Shown piece by piece: positions 8,293 to 17,585 of a DNA stretch of 64,000 nucleotides (its first letter is position 1; each line of letters starts with the position of its first letter). Origin of the DNA: Vibrio azureus. Its GTDB lineage: Bacteria > Pseudomonadota > Gammaproteobacteria > Enterobacterales > Vibrionaceae. Location: positions 2,963,710 to 3,027,709 of the forward strand of contig NZ_CP018616.1 in NCBI RefSeq assembly GCF_002849855.1. The letters are read 5' to 3'. A program made the translations under genes and the position numbers. Under the pieces are notes generated by a model that was given only the letters and a program-made list of their open reading frames with translations, was not told the DNA's origin and ran no database searches.

Positions 8293-8340
8293 GATATATA
8301 TGGGATTCCATATATATCCTAATTTAGCGTATGCCGTCAA
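8293..8340 (-). promoter_or_regulatory. Promoter and palindromic operator of the GAPDH-phosphatase-arsJ operon
   Basis: On the minus strand TTGACG (8335-8340) and TATATA (8311-8316) are 18 bases apart. The -10 lies inside a perfect 11-bp-arm inverted repeat with a 4-base centre, GATATATATGG-GATT-CCATATATATC (8293-8318), 27 bp from the GAPDH start codon. This placement is what an ArsR/SmtB-type repressor uses, but no arsR gene is found in the window. Confidence 0.65.
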
Positions 8341-8445
8341 GACTTAGGCTCTAGTGTCATGAAAGATTAATAACAGCACCGAAGCACTCAATAATTAAGC
8401 ATCAAAATGGCAATGTGATTCAGGTATTCATCACTGGATATCAAG

Positions 8446-8478
8446 AGAGAAAAGCCAATGATTTTAATCCACTGGCTT
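8446..8478 (-). terminator. Probable terminator of rhtB
   Basis: AAGCCAATG pairs with CACTGGCTT (one mismatch). In the minus direction the hairpin is followed by CTTTTCTC. It separates rhtB from the ars-like operon promoter. Confidence 0.5.
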
Positions 8479-8508
8479 GTATTGAAGAATGGGTTGAATA
8501 GCGCTTAC

Positions 8509-9126
8509 TTAATACTTCGCTGAGGCTAACAGAGCACCACAGCCAATAAACATTGAACCAAAAACCTTATTCATCCTACTCATTATTTTCTCCGAGCGAA
8601 CGACGCCACCAATTTGAGAAGCTAAAAAGGTATAACCAAGCATGACAACCCCATCAATGATCACTGTCGTGAACCCCAAAATCAGTAATTGCGTCATCTG
8701 ATTGGTATATGGGTCAATAAACTGCGGAAACAACGCAACGAGAAACACGATCGATTTTGGGTTGGTCAAATTGATTAGAATTGCTTTGTAAAATAAGGCT
8801 CGACTTGAAACTGATTTTTCTATTTGAACAGATTCTAAAGTCGAGCTTGTTCGCCATTTTTGAATGCCAAGCCACAGCAAATAAGCAGCGCCAAGCCATT
8901 TCAAGATATTAAAGAGGGTTGCAGATTGTGCCACAAGAACACCAATCCCAGCCCCAACCAAAAGAATGTGAATGGCTAAGCCAATTTGTAGTCCAACAAT
9001 GGCGCTCAATGAACGACGCATCCCATAAGCTAAACCATTGCTGACCGAGTTCACCATACCAGAGCCAGGCGCTAAGCTAAAAATTATCGCTGTCGCCAGA
9101 TAAGCAAGCCAAACATGTGTATCCAT
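8509..9126 (-). CDS. rhtB: Homoserine/homoserine lactone efflux protein RhtB (LysE family)
   Basis: A 205-residue inner-membrane exporter with six hydrophobic segments. It matches RhtB closely along its length: FSLAPGSGMVNSVSNGLAYG in the N-terminal LysE signature, GLAIHILLVGAGIG, LKWLGAAYLLWLGIQKWR, and NLTNPKSIVFLVALFPQFI. RhtB exports homoserine, homoserine lactone and related amino acids. The gene is divergent from pldB and near yigL, the same grouping (rhtB-pldB-yigL) as in E. coli, which supports orthology. The intergenic region to pldB is short and must hold both promoters. Confidence 0.9.
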   Translation of the reverse strand: MDTHVWLAYLATAIIFSLAPGSGMVNSVSNGLAYGMRRSLSAIVGLQIGLAIHILLVGAGIGVLVAQSATLFNILKWLGAAYLLWLGIQKWRTSSTLESVQIEKSVSSRALFYKAILINLTNPKSIVFLVALFPQFIDPYTNQMTQLLILGFTTVIIDGVVMLGYTFLASQIGGVVRSEKIMSRMNKVFGSMFIGCGALLASAKY

Positions 9127-9191
9127 TGCATTTCCTTTATAATTCTTCGAATATAGTTCATTCTAATCGTGTTCATTTAGGCAACCCATCC

Positions 9192-10190
9192 ATGACAACT
9201 CCTGCTACACCTTTGAAAAGCTCTCAAGAAAATTTGTTCAAGCAAGCCATTTCCGGCCCAATTGCAAATCTGTGGCACACTCGCCAAGAGGGCTTTATCA
9301 AAGGCGTTGAGAAGAAAAAAATTTACTGGTGCAAGCTTACGCATCCCAAGCATGACAAAGCCGTGTTTATCGTCAATGGCCGAATTGAATCCGTCTGGAA
9401 GTATCAAGAGCTCTTTTATGATTTTTATCGACAAGGCTATGATGTCTATTCCTTTGATCACCGGGGACAAGGTTTATCAGATCGGCTCTTAAAAAATACT
9501 GATGTAGGTCACGTCTACGAGTTTGATGATTATATTAAAGACATGGCATCCGTCATTGAGCATTTTGATTTGTCTGCTTACCAGCATCGGACAATGCTCT
9601 CACATTCAATGGGAGGTGCCATTGCAACACGTTATTTGCAAACTCACCCCAAACATCTCTTTAATGGATTAATTTTAAGTTCACCAATGTTTGGCATCCA
9701 ACTTCCTTGGTACCTGAGCCCTATCGCTCTCCCTGTGTGCCAGATCTTGGCAGCTTGCTCACCACAGGCCAGTTATGCTCCAGGTCAGAAAGCCTACTAT
9801 GCAAAGCCTTTCGATGATAATCCATTGAGTCAAAGCTATGAACGCTACCATTGGTTTCGCCAATTATACCAAGATAAACCCGAGTTACAGGTTGGTGGGC
9901 CAAGTAAGCGTTGGGTCTGGCAAGGGCTAATAGCTGCAAAACAATGTATTTTGCTCACCCGCCAACTCACTTTGCCAGTCTTATTACTCCAAGCCGGTAG
10001 CGATCGTATTGTCAGCAATACTGCCCAAAAGAAGTTTATCGACAAACTTAGCAAAACGAACGCTCGCGTCGAATTCGTTTCAATTGCGGGCTCACAACAC
10101 GAGGTCCTCTTTGAACAAGATCAATATCGTAATCAGGCGCTCAACAAACTCTTTACTTTTATGCGTAATATTGAGCAAAAAGAAGATTAA
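9192..10190 (+). CDS. pldB: Lysophospholipase L2
   Basis: This 332-residue alpha/beta hydrolase contains the nucleophile elbow SHSMGG (Ser139), an upstream FDHRGQGLS motif (about 88-96), a C-terminal Asp in LQAGSDRIV and a His in GSQHEVLFE, completing the catalytic triad. It matches the lysophospholipase L2 family, which hydrolyses lysophospholipids at the inner membrane. The start at 9192 (MTTPATPL) is preferred: a longer frame from 9117 would overlap the divergent rhtB gene and leave no promoter space. Its length agrees with the E. coli enzyme (about 340). yigL follows, as in E. coli. Confidence 0.88.
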   Translation: MTTPATPLKSSQENLFKQAISGPIANLWHTRQEGFIKGVEKKKIYWCKLTHPKHDKAVFIVNGRIESVWKYQELFYDFYRQGYDVYSFDHRGQGLSDRLLKNTDVGHVYEFDDYIKDMASVIEHFDLSAYQHRTMLSHSMGGAIATRYLQTHPKHLFNGLILSSPMFGIQLPWYLSPIALPVCQILAACSPQASYAPGQKAYYAKPFDDNPLSQSYERYHWFRQLYQDKPELQVGGPSKRWVWQGLIAAKQCILLTRQLTLPVLLLQAGSDRIVSNTAQKKFIDKLSKTNARVEFVSIAGSQHEVLFEQDQYRNQALNKLFTFMRNIEQKED

Positions 10191-10337
10191 AGAGGAAATA
10201 TAACATCGGTAATTTATCCTCTTATTCTGGCTCATTTTGCAGTAAGCTTGGGTTTATTTACCATTACTCACGTCATACTAAGTAAAGCGATGACCTGCAG
10301 TAACTTCAGACAATTTAGCATTATTGATGAGGGCTTC

Positions 10338-11162
10338 ATGAGCACATCGCTACCTTGCAAATCCATCACTAAGATCGTTGCTTCCGATTTAGACGGCACT
10401 TTATTAGCGCCTAACCACAAATTAAATGCCTATTCGAGAGAAACGCTCAGAGCATTACATGACAAAGGATATACCTTTATCTTTGCGACAGGCCGTCACC
10501 ATGTTGATGTTGCTAGCATTCGCCACAGTGTTGGTATTCCCGCTTACATGATCACTTCTAATGGCGCACGAGTACACGACCAAAATGATCAACTCATTTA
10601 CAGTCAAAATATTCCTGAAAATCTCATTCAAGGCGTGATCGACACGATCAAAATGGATCCGGAAATACTTATCCACATGTATCAAAATGATGCTTGGTTA
10701 CTCAGTCAAGATGATGAGCAACTGCGTGATTTTCACGAAGCATTTACTTATACGCTATTTGATAAAAACCAAGCGCCACAAGAAGGAATTGCTAAGATTT
10801 TCTTCACTCACCCTGGCGAAGATCATGAACACCTCGTCAAATTTGAAAACAAACTTAAACAACAGTTTGGCCAACAATTAAATATCGCGTTCTCAACACC
10901 ATGGTGCTTAGAAGTGATGGCTGCCGATGTATCGAAAGGCAGCGCGTTAAAAGCAATTGCAGAATCGCTCGGTCAAACATTAGAAAACTGCATCGCATTC
11001 GGTGACGGCATGAATGATGTAGAAATGTTATCGATGGCAGGAAAAGGCTTAGTCATGGCAACCGCCCATGAAAAGGTCTTTAAAGCATTACCAAATAATG
11101 AGGTGATTGGCAGCAATGCTGATGATGCCGTTGCGCACTACCTAAGTGAACATTTGCTTTAA
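10338..11162 (+). CDS. yigL: Cof-type HAD phosphatase YigL
   Basis: This 274-residue protein is a haloacid dehalogenase-like hydrolase of the Cof (IIB cap) subfamily. It has motif I at ASDLDGTLL (nucleophile Asp17, acid Asp19), motif II in FATGRHH, and motif IV in AFGDGMNDVEML. E. coli YigL dephosphorylates sugar phosphates and pyridoxal phosphate. It follows pldB as in E. coli. The ATG at 10338 is chosen for the GAGGGC five bases upstream and because it gives the family length; the frame is open for 30 further codons upstream. Confidence 0.87.
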   Translation: MSTSLPCKSITKIVASDLDGTLLAPNHKLNAYSRETLRALHDKGYTFIFATGRHHVDVASIRHSVGIPAYMITSNGARVHDQNDQLIYSQNIPENLIQGVIDTIKMDPEILIHMYQNDAWLLSQDDEQLRDFHEAFTYTLFDKNQAPQEGIAKIFFTHPGEDHEHLVKFENKLKQQFGQQLNIAFSTPWCLEVMAADVSKGSALKAIAESLGQTLENCIAFGDGMNDVEMLSMAGKGLVMATAHEKVFKALPNNEVIGSNADDAVAHYLSEHLL

Positions 11163-11173
11163 TAGGTAAGTAA

Positions 11174-11204
11174 GGAGCACATTGAGATAGACGCTTTGTG
11201 CTCC
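11174..11204. repeat. Hairpin after yigL
   Basis: GGAGCACA / TGTGCTCC inverted repeat with a 15-base loop between the convergent yigL and EVE-domain genes. No clear T-run follows, so terminator function is only possible. Confidence 0.4.
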
Positions 11205-11210
11205 GAAAAA

Positions 11211-11690
11211 TTATACCGAGCGACGCTGACTCGGGAGACATTCTTTACCGAGGATCGCTGTCCACTCTTGATCACTAACAGGCATTATCGACAATCGATT
11301 GCCTCTTTTAACCAATGGCATCCTCTCTAGTTCTGGCATCGCCTTCATCACTGACAGTGGAATAATACGCGCCGTTTTCCTGACAAACTCAATATCAACC
11401 ATCACCCAACGAGGGTTATCAACGGAGGATTTAGGATCGTAATAATCGCTTTCTGGGTCAAACTGAAAATGATCTGGGTAAGCTTCCTTAATGACCTTAG
11501 CAATACCCGCAACCCCAACTTGCTTACAAGAGGAGTGGTAAATCAGTACCAGGTCTCCGCATTTGATCTCATCTCTCATCATGTTACGTGCTTGATAATT
11601 ACGTACGCCTTCCCAGCAAGAGACATTTTGTACGCGAAGTGTATCAATTGAAAAAGTGTCAGGCTCTGTTTTAAATAACCAGTATGCCAT
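11211..11690 (-). CDS. EVE domain protein
   Basis: This 159-residue single-domain protein begins AYWLFKTEPDTFSIDTL and contains WEGVRNYQARN, GDLVLIYHS, VGVAGIAKV and DPKS features of the EVE family (PUA-related, fold similar to YTH). EVE domains bind modified bases in nucleic acids. The role of the stand-alone bacterial form is not settled, and it is often found near core housekeeping genes. The start at 11690 gives the conserved N-terminus; a longer frame to 11795 adds residues that do not look like the family. AGGA lies upstream of the ATG. Confidence 0.85.
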   Translation of the reverse strand: MAYWLFKTEPDTFSIDTLRVQNVSCWEGVRNYQARNMMRDEIKCGDLVLIYHSSCKQVGVAGIAKVIKEAYPDHFQFDPESDYYDPKSSVDNPRWVMVDIEFVRKTARIIPLSVMKAMPELERMPLVKRGNRLSIMPVSDQEWTAILGKECLPSQRRSV

Positions 11691-11800
11691 AATATCATTC
11701 CTGTAGAGGTCGATTGTGAAAGCAGCAATAGCAAGATGATGTTGAACACCCAAGCTACAGTCAGCCAAAATATAACCCATAAAGTAAAGGAACACTCACC

Positions 11801-12418
11801 ATGGCTCAAGCTTGTTCTCAGTGCGGCTTTAAATTCAATTGTTACTGCACTTTGACCCCGGTCTTGAACAGTCAATATTCACTTATTTTGCTCACTCATC
11901 CCAACGAACAAAAGCGAGCAAGCAACACGGGCAAGTTACTCATTCAATGCCAGCTAAATGCCGAGCAAGTGATTTGGGATAGACAAACACCCCCAGCTTC
12001 ACTATGGAAAAAATTGACCGACCCGAGTATGTTTCCTGTGTTGCTTTTCCCCACAGAAAACAGCCTTGAACTCCCTCAAGTGATGCAGCATAGTGAAGAA
12101 TCACATCGAGTACCGCTCTTTATCATCCTTGATGCAACGTGGCAAGAAGCCAGAAAAATACTTAATAAAAGCCGCTGGTTAGAGTCCATTCCGACAATGA
12201 CATTAAATACTCAAGCGGACTCTCAATATTCTTTACGACGTAATCAACAAACGGGTAATTTATGTACGTTTGAAATCTCTGCTGAATTATTAAGCCAGTT
12301 AGGTGAAGAAAAAAACCATCAACTTATGCAGGATTTTTTCCAACAATATTTGTCTCGATTTCAAGCAGAGAAAAGTGGCCACCCGTTAAAGGACGTCCCG
12401 CCTGATCAACGCCTTTAA
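11801..12418 (+). CDS. DTW domain tRNA-uridine aminocarboxypropyltransferase
   Basis: A 205-residue DTW-domain protein. The N-terminus carries four clustered Cys (5, 8, 14, 16), probably a zinc site. They are followed by the SAM-related LTHPNEQKRASNTG (31-44) and the signature LDATWQEARK (111-120), which has DATW where the family name derives from DTW. Members of this family (TapT/YfiP in E. coli) transfer the aminocarboxypropyl group of S-adenosylmethionine to uridine 47 of tRNAs. It is read divergently from the EVE gene. Whether it is the true ortholog of YfiP or the second DTW subfamily is not resolved from sequence inspection. Confidence 0.82.
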   Translation: MAQACSQCGFKFNCYCTLTPVLNSQYSLILLTHPNEQKRASNTGKLLIQCQLNAEQVIWDRQTPPASLWKKLTDPSMFPVLLFPTENSLELPQVMQHSEESHRVPLFIILDATWQEARKILNKSRWLESIPTMTLNTQADSQYSLRRNQQTGNLCTFEISAELLSQLGEEKNHQLMQDFFQQYLSRFQAEKSGHPLKDVPPDQRL

Positions 12419-12487
12419 TTCTATTCATTGACGGTAAAACAAACTATTTATCGAAGATAAAAAACGGTTTATCGACTGAAAACAAGT

Positions 12488-12503
12488 GGTTTCACGTGAA
12501 ACT
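12488..12503. other. parS-like ParB binding site (14/16)
   Basis: GGTTTCACGTGAAACT contains the uninterrupted 14-base palindrome GTTTCACGTGAAAC of the ParB target site parS (consensus TGTTTCACGTGAAACA), with both outermost bases different. It lies between the convergent DTW and yigB genes, outside any coding sequence. Confidence 0.75.
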
Positions 12504-12504
12504 A

Positions 12505-13227
12505 TTAACCTTCGACTAGCCTAGATAAAGAAGCCAGTTGACTTACTTCCATATCAGGTAATAAGCCTCCATGGCATAACGTGCGAATCTGACAGCCTGT
12601 ATTATTGAACCAACAACTCGCAAAGTTAGCCGATATCGCCCCTTTGACATCGGAGATAAGATGATCACCAACATGAAGAATATTATCAGCAGGCAAAGCC
12701 AAGAGTTGTTGTGCTTTTTGAAACATATCTCTGTCTGGTTTTGCCGCCCCATCGGGACCTGCTCGCAGAATATGCTGAAAATAAGGCGTTAAGCCAATTT
12801 TTTTACAGTCAACATTCCCGTTGGTAATCGCAACCAACGGCACCTTTTCTGCTAAGGTCTGCAATAACGCAATATTATCTGGAGCGATGGTTACTCGATT
12901 TCGCCACTCTAGCGCCAGTTCAACAGCTTGTTGCGCGATCTGATTTGCCTGAAGCGATGAGTAGCCTTGAGATAAGAAGACCGCTTGAATCTGCACGAAA
13001 CGAAGTAACGTCACATCATGTTTAAGAGCGGGCTTTTCTCGTAAGAGACGGCGCTTGACCACACGCCAATCTTCCGCACTCATCTGCGCGACGACCGGAT
13101 GGTGCTCTTTAAACCAAGCAAGCAGTTCCTGCTCCATTTTTACAATGACGGCAACGTTGTCATACAAAGTGTCATCGAGATCAAACGTGATGGCTTTAAT
13201 CGGTTTAATACTGCGATAAAACTTCAC
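12505..13227 (-). CDS. yigB: HAD phosphatase YigB (riboflavin pathway phosphatase)
   Basis: The 240-residue product is an HAD phosphatase with motif I FDLDDTLYDN (Asp16, Asp18), motif II AITNGN, and motif III/IV in AKPDRDMF and HVGDHLISDVKGA. It matches YigB, one of the enzymes that dephosphorylate 5-amino-6-(5-phospho-D-ribitylamino)uracil in riboflavin synthesis. It lies 9 bp after xerC, as in E. coli, at the end of the lysA-dapF-DUF484-xerC-yigB operon. Confidence 0.88.
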   Translation of the reverse strand: MKFYRSIKPIKAITFDLDDTLYDNVAVIVKMEQELLAWFKEHHPVVAQMSAEDWRVVKRRLLREKPALKHDVTLLRFVQIQAVFLSQGYSSLQANQIAQQAVELALEWRNRVTIAPDNIALLQTLAEKVPLVAITNGNVDCKKIGLTPYFQHILRAGPDGAAKPDRDMFQKAQQLLALPADNILHVGDHLISDVKGAISANFASCWFNNTGCQIRTLCHGGLLPDMEVSQLASLSRLVEG

Positions 13228-13236
13228 AACAGGACC

Positions 13237-14172
13237 TCAGCTTTCTTGTTTCTTGCGTGCTCTAGGATGAGCTTGATCGTAGACATCAGCAAGGTGTTGA
13301 AAATCCAAATGAGTATAAATCTGGGTAGTAGAGATATTCTCGTGCCCTAAAAGCTCTTGTACCGCGCGTAAATTTTGGCTCGACTCCAACATATGTGTTG
13401 CGAAGGAATGGCGTAATTTATGTGGGCTAATATGGCTGGCTACTGACTGCTTCTGACCCCATTCAGCCATACGTTTTTGTACGCTGCGAACCGAAATTCG
13501 TGTCCCTAATTTAGAGACGAACAAAGCAGCCTCATCAGCCGAAGCAAGCTCATTTCGGACCTTCAGCCACTGTCCCAGCCACTCTGTGGCCATCCCGGAA
13601 AAAGGAACTTTGCGTTCTTTATCGCCTTTACCAATAACACGCAATTCACCGCTGCGTAGTTTGACATCTCGCACATCGATACTGATCAATTCGGCAAGCC
13701 GTAATCCAGCACCATACATCAGTTCCATCATTGCGCGATCTCGTATCGCCAGAGGGTCATTCTCACTGACCTCAAGCAACTGGTGCATTTCATCTACATC
13801 CAAGTTTTTAGGCAGTGGGCGTTTTTTTCGAGGTGCAGACACACCTTTCGCGGGGTTTGCAAGTAATTCACCACGTAAAACCAAGAAGTTAAAAAAGCTA
13901 CGCAAGGATGATAAGCGCGTCGCCAAACTGCTGGCTTTCATGCCATCACGCATCCCTTTACCAGCAATTTGACGAACCCATCCCGCATCCACTTGAGCCC
14001 AGTCTTTCACTCCCATATTGGCTAAATGCTGCGCCATTGTCTCAAGCTGCTGCTTGTAATTGCGCTGAGTGTGTAAGCTAAGCTCTTTTTCGCTACGTAG
14101 GTATTCGTAGAAGTGCTCCAACGGCTTTTGCAAACTACTTGGTAAAGGAATGTTCTGTACTGTTGTCGTCAT
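13237..14172 (-). CDS. xerC: Tyrosine recombinase XerC
   Basis: XerC works with XerD at the dif site to resolve chromosome dimers before division. The 311-residue protein has the N-terminal SAM-like DNA-binding domain (about 15-110) and the catalytic domain with all active residues visible: Arg158 in GAGLRLAEL, Lys182, His251 and Arg254 in HKLRHSFATHML, His277 in LLGHENIST, and nucleophile Tyr286 in TQIYTHLDF. The ATG at 14172 is used; a TTG start at 14199 is possible. The gene overlaps the end of the DUF484 gene by 38 bases, indicating translational coupling. Confidence 0.93.
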   Translation of the reverse strand: MTTTVQNIPLPSSLQKPLEHFYEYLRSEKELSLHTQRNYKQQLETMAQHLANMGVKDWAQVDAGWVRQIAGKGMRDGMKASSLATRLSSLRSFFNFLVLRGELLANPAKGVSAPRKKRPLPKNLDVDEMHQLLEVSENDPLAIRDRAMMELMYGAGLRLAELISIDVRDVKLRSGELRVIGKGDKERKVPFSGMATEWLGQWLKVRNELASADEAALFVSKLGTRISVRSVQKRMAEWGQKQSVASHISPHKLRHSFATHMLESSQNLRAVQELLGHENISTTQIYTHLDFQHLADVYDQAHPRARKKQES

Positions 14173-14866
14173 CTTGATGCCATGCGAGTGTCTGAACAAG
14201 GTGTGTCACTACTAATGATAGATGACGTAAAAACAACGTGTCCATATCAGGTTGAAAATGACCACCATCTTCACTTGCAAATACAAGTAAGCCCAGTGGC
14301 GTTTTATGACCAAGCGGTAAAACAACGTATGAACCCATTTCAGGAACTAATACGTCCCCAAATAACGCCTCACGATCAACTTTTCTTAAACGCCCCAAGT
14401 ACGCTTCTTTACCATTAAGATGGTTGGTAGCAAAACGTTGATAGTCCTCTTGCTTAAGTGCTGGCATGCTTTCATTGGCATTGAGTAAACGAAGGTAAGC
14501 CGTAAGACCTAATTCTTTCGCCTTACGTTCAATCGCCATAATGACCTGATTCACATGACAACACTTTAACAACTGCCCTTGTAGGTCCATGAATTCGTAG
14601 AACGTTCTATCATTTTTTGCGGCCAATGACATGAAAGCTGTAATCTCTTCTTCCAGCTCTTCAATGCGCTGGCGCTGACGATTCATTTGAACGTGCACCA
14701 ATGACACTGCGCCTAAATCAGCATGAGGCAGCGACAACCGTTCTACCAGCTCAGGACGTTGGACAAAGAAATCGGGGTTATCGCGTAAGTATTCTGCAAC
14801 AATTTCTGCCGTCATGGCATCGGCTTGAACTGGCTGCGGTTGATTTTCCTTACCTTCAATTAGCAT
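14135..14866 (-). CDS. DUF484 family protein (YigA-like)
   Basis: This 243-residue cytoplasmic protein contains the start of the family pattern: [29 protein letters not shown], then a coiled coil (about 60-85, [20 protein letters not shown]) and a GAF-like C-terminal domain with [12 protein letters not shown]484 proteins have no proven role but are consistently found between dapF and xerC. The start codon overlaps the dapF stop (ATGCTAA), and the gene end overlaps xerC, so translation is coupled through the operon. Confidence 0.87.
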   Translation of the reverse strand: MLIEGKENQPQPVQADAMTAEIVAEYLRDNPDFFVQRPELVERLSLPHADLGAVSLVHVQMNRQRQRIEELEEEITAFMSLAAKNDRTFYEFMDLQGQLLKCCHVNQVIMAIERKAKELGLTAYLRLLNANESMPALKQEDYQRFATNHLNGKEAYLGRLRKVDREALFGDVLVPEMGSYVVLPLGHKTPLGLLVFASEDGGHFQPDMDTLFLRHLSLVVTHLVQTLAWHQDDDNSTEHSFTK

Positions 14867-15690
14867 GAGAGTTGCCCATCAAATACGTGAGTAGCAGGTC
14901 CAGTCATAAACAGAGGTTTACCCGGGCCTTGCCATGAGATTGAAAGCTCTCCTCCAGGTAGAGAAACTTTAACGGTCTCATCTAATAAACCTTGTAAAAT
15001 ACCGATCGCAACCGCCCCACAAGCACCACTACCACACGCCTGAGTTTCACCTGCTCCACGCTCATGCACTCGTAGACGAATATGCTGACGATTAACCACT
15101 TGCATAAAGCCAGCATTAACGCGTTCTGGAAAACGTTCATGAGACTCAAGTAAAGGCCCCAAGTTTTCTACATCGGTGCTATCGACATCCTCAACCACGG
15201 TGACGACATGCGGATTACCCATGCTGACTGCACCACAGAATAATGTTTTATCACCCACACGCATAATATAGGTTTTTTCTTTTTGCTTAGCTTTGAAGGG
15301 GATTTTATTCGGCTCAAACTCGGGTATCCCCATATTGACCGTCACCATGCCTTCATCCTCAATATCAAGAACCATTTTTCCTTTTTTGGTGCTCACGCTA
15401 ATGCTGTATTTATTGGTTAAGCCTTTCAAGCGCACAAAGCGAGCAAAACAACGTGCACCATTGCCACATTGCTCTACCTCACTACCATCTGCATTAAAAA
15501 TACGGTAGTGGAAATCAGTTTCAGGATCGTACGGTGCTTCAACCAAAAGCAATTGGTCAAAACCAACACCAGTATGACGATCCGCCAAACGGCGGATTAA
15601 ATCTTGCGAAAAAAACATATTTTGGGTAATGCAGTCAACAACCATAAAGTCATTGCCCAAGCCATGCATTTTGGAAAAATGGAAGTGCAT
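14860..15690 (-). CDS. dapF: Diaminopimelate epimerase
   Basis: DapF interconverts LL- and meso-diaminopimelate in the lysine and peptidoglycan pathway. The 276-residue protein has both catalytic Cys in their motifs: Cys75 in EQCGNGARC and Cys219 in [13 protein letters not shown]. The N-terminus [15 protein letters not shown] is typical. It lies 10 bp after lysA, whose product uses meso-diaminopimelate, so consecutive pathway steps are encoded together. Full length with no anomalies. Confidence 0.96.
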   Translation of the reverse strand: MHFHFSKMHGLGNDFMVVDCITQNMFFSQDLIRRLADRHTGVGFDQLLLVEAPYDPETDFHYRIFNADGSEVEQCGNGARCFARFVRLKGLTNKYSISVSTKKGKMVLDIEDEGMVTVNMGIPEFEPNKIPFKAKQKEKTYIMRVGDKTLFCGAVSMGNPHVVTVVEDVDSTDVENLGPLLESHERFPERVNAGFMQVVNRQHIRLRVHERGAGETQACGSGACGAVAIGILQGLLDETVKVSLPGGELSISWQGPGKPLFMTGPATHVFDGQLSC

Positions 15691-15700
15691 TTGTCGTGTA

Positions 15701-16954
15701 TTACTCCGGTAAAATTTGTTCCAACTGCCACAAATGCGTCAGTTCTTCACGTTGACGGACAACATGGTGCTGATTACCATCAACCATCACCTCTGCCGCT
15801 CGAGCTCGCGTATTGTAATTCGAAGACATCACAAAACCATAGGCACCAGCAGAACGAACCGCGAGTAGATCACCTTCTTGTAGTGCCAGTTCACGATCTT
15901 TACCTAAGAAGTCACCAGTTTCACAGATAGGCCCAACCAAGTCATACAGCTGTACTTCACCTTGGCGTGGGACAACGGGAACAATATCCTGCCAAGCCTG
16001 ATAAAGCGCCGGTCGCATGAGATCATTCATCGCCGCATCAATAACAGCAAAGTTTTTATGTTCTGTGTGTTTAAGAAACTCAACTCGCGTCAGCAAAATA
16101 CCCGCGTTAGCAGCAATCGCTCGGCCTGGCTCAAAAATCAGTTCAAGGTCCTGATGGTTGGCCAAACGATCAAGTAAAGCCTTAGCATAATCTGCAGGCT
16201 GAGGAGGTTCTTCATCACGATAGACCACACCAAGACCGCCGCCAACATCCAGGTGACGAATATGGATACCTTGTGCCTTCAAATCATCAATCAGTGCCAA
16301 AAGACGATCGGTCGCATCAATGAAAGGCTCAATATCCGTCAGCTGGGAACCAATATGGCAATCAATGCCTTGCACGTTTAGGTTTGGTAAGCTTTGAGCA
16401 AACTTATATACCGCCGGCGCGCGATCAAAGGCGATACCAAATTTGTTATCACGCAAACCCGTCGAAATGTAAGGATGTGTTTTTGCGTCGACATCTGGAT
16501 TGATTCTTAACGAAATCGGGGCAATCACGCCGAGCTCGGCTGCAACTTTGTTCAAACGCTCAAGTTCTGGTTCTGATTCCACGTTGAAGCATTTTATGCC
16601 CAGCTCTAGCGCACGTTTCATCTCTGCCAGTGTTTTTCCCACACCAGAGAACACCACCTTCTTCGCATCACCACCCGCTGCAATAACACGTTCAAGTTCA
16701 CCACCCGATACAATATCAAAGCCGGATCCTAAGCGCGCGAGTGCATTCAAAACACCCAGGTTAGAGTTAGCTTTTACTGCGTAACAAACAAGATGAGGAT
16801 GTTGGCCCACAGCCCTATCAAACGCACTCCAATGACGCTCTAACGTAGCGCGAGAGTAAACATAAAGAGGCGTGCCATGCTGCTCGGCAAGATCTTGAAG
16901 TGAGACGTCTTCAGCCCAAAGCTGGCCATCATCCTGATAGTTAAAATAGTCCAA
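15701..16954 (-). CDS. lysA: Diaminopimelate decarboxylase
   Basis: LysA is the PLP enzyme that decarboxylates meso-diaminopimelate to lysine. The 417-residue fold-III protein has the PLP lysine in CYAVKANSN (Lys61), the cofactor phosphate-binding region GGGLGVVY, and the C-terminal CETGDF motif whose Cys contributes to the neighbouring active site. It is the second gene of the lptM-lysA-dapF-DUF484-xerC-yigB series; the gap to lptM is about 61 bp. Confidence 0.95.
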   Translation of the reverse strand: MDYFNYQDDGQLWAEDVSLQDLAEQHGTPLYVYSRATLERHWSAFDRAVGQHPHLVCYAVKANSNLGVLNALARLGSGFDIVSGGELERVIAAGGDAKKVVFSGVGKTLAEMKRALELGIKCFNVESEPELERLNKVAAELGVIAPISLRINPDVDAKTHPYISTGLRDNKFGIAFDRAPAVYKFAQSLPNLNVQGIDCHIGSQLTDIEPFIDATDRLLALIDDLKAQGIHIRHLDVGGGLGVVYRDEEPPQPADYAKALLDRLANHQDLELIFEPGRAIAANAGILLTRVEFLKHTEHKNFAVIDAAMNDLMRPALYQAWQDIVPVVPRQGEVQLYDLVGPICETGDFLGKDRELALQEGDLLAVRSAGAYGFVMSSNYNTRARAAEVMVDGNQHHVVRQREELTHLWQLEQILPE

Positions 16955-17015
16955 AGTGTACTTCCCTTAATTAATTCGATTGCTTCCCCCATGAAACAAC
17001 GTTCGGGGTGAGTTA

Positions 17016-17132
17016 TTATTGTGCTTGTTCAGTCTGCTGAGCGTCATCTGGAATATACAACGCACCTGACTGACCACAGCCGACCAAAGTCGTAGCGGCG
17101 AGCATTCCCAACACCATGAGTAGTTTTTTCAT
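17016..17132 (-). CDS. lptM: LPS translocon-associated lipoprotein LptM (YifL-like)
   Basis: A 38-residue lipoprotein with signal MKKLLMVLGMLAATTLVGC (lipid-carrying Cys at 19) followed directly by the family core GQSGALYIPDDA, matching the CGLKGPLYFP segment of YifL/LptM. LptM binds the LptD/LptE translocon and helps LptD oxidative maturation at the outer membrane. It lies upstream of lysA as in other gammaproteobacteria. The frame is open for 37 codons upstream, but those overlap the divergent cyaY start and are not expected to be translated. Confidence 0.85.
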   Translation of the reverse strand: MKKLLMVLGMLAATTLVGCGQSGALYIPDDAQQTEQAQ

Positions 17133-17206
17133 TTTGCATATCGTGATTATTGAATCAATGCCCTCTATAATCGCACCACACTCAAGAAAAGCAATAGGGT
17201 AAAAGG

Positions 17207-17521
17207 ATGAACGATACCGAATTTCATCAACAAGTAGACACACAACTGCAAATCATCGAAGAAGCCATCGACGAATCTGGCGCGGATATCGATTACGAAG
17301 TGTCAGGCAATGTTATGACACTAGAGTTTGAAGACCGCAGCCAAATTATCATCAATCGTCAAGAACCCATGCATGAGATCTGGTTGGCATCAAAGTCAGG
17401 AGGCTTTCATTTTAAGCAGATCGATGGTCAGTGGATCTGCTCAAAAACGGCCATGAAGCTCTTTGATATGGTTAAAGAAGAATGTGAAAAACACGCGGGT
17501 GAAAGCATAGATTGGGTATAA
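17207..17521 (+). CDS. cyaY: Frataxin homologue CyaY
   Basis: This 104-residue protein matches CyaY, the bacterial frataxin that binds iron and regulates Fe-S cluster assembly on IscU. The acidic first helix (DTQLQIIEEAIDESGADIDYE) carries the iron-binding residues, and the beta sheet holds QIIINRQEPMHEIWLASKSGGFHF with the conserved Trp. AATAGGG lies 7 bases before the ATG. The gene is divergent from lptM and converges on cyaA, the usual cyaA-cyaY arrangement. Confidence 0.94.
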   Translation: MNDTEFHQQVDTQLQIIEEAIDESGADIDYEVSGNVMTLEFEDRSQIIINRQEPMHEIWLASKSGGFHFKQIDGQWICSKTAMKLFDMVKEECEKHAGESIDWV

Positions 17522-17552
17522 CGCTGAACTAGTGAGTCCCAAATGTTGCCAT

Positions 17553-17585
17553 AAATAAAAAGAGCTAATCATGCTCTTTTTATTT
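17553..17585. terminator. Bidirectional terminator between cyaY and cyaA
   Basis: AATAAAAAGAGC / GCTCTTTTTATT hairpin, with A/T-runs on both sides, lies between the convergent genes. Its last bases touch the cyaA stop codon. Confidence 0.8.

Noticed and set aside
8270..8508. A hidden arsR gene near the ars-like operator
   Set aside because: The region has no open frame of suitable length with a helix-turn-helix; the regulator must be elsewhere.
9117..9191. Upstream start of the pldB frame
   Set aside because: It overlaps the divergent rhtB start and leaves no room for promoters; MTTPATPL is a better start.
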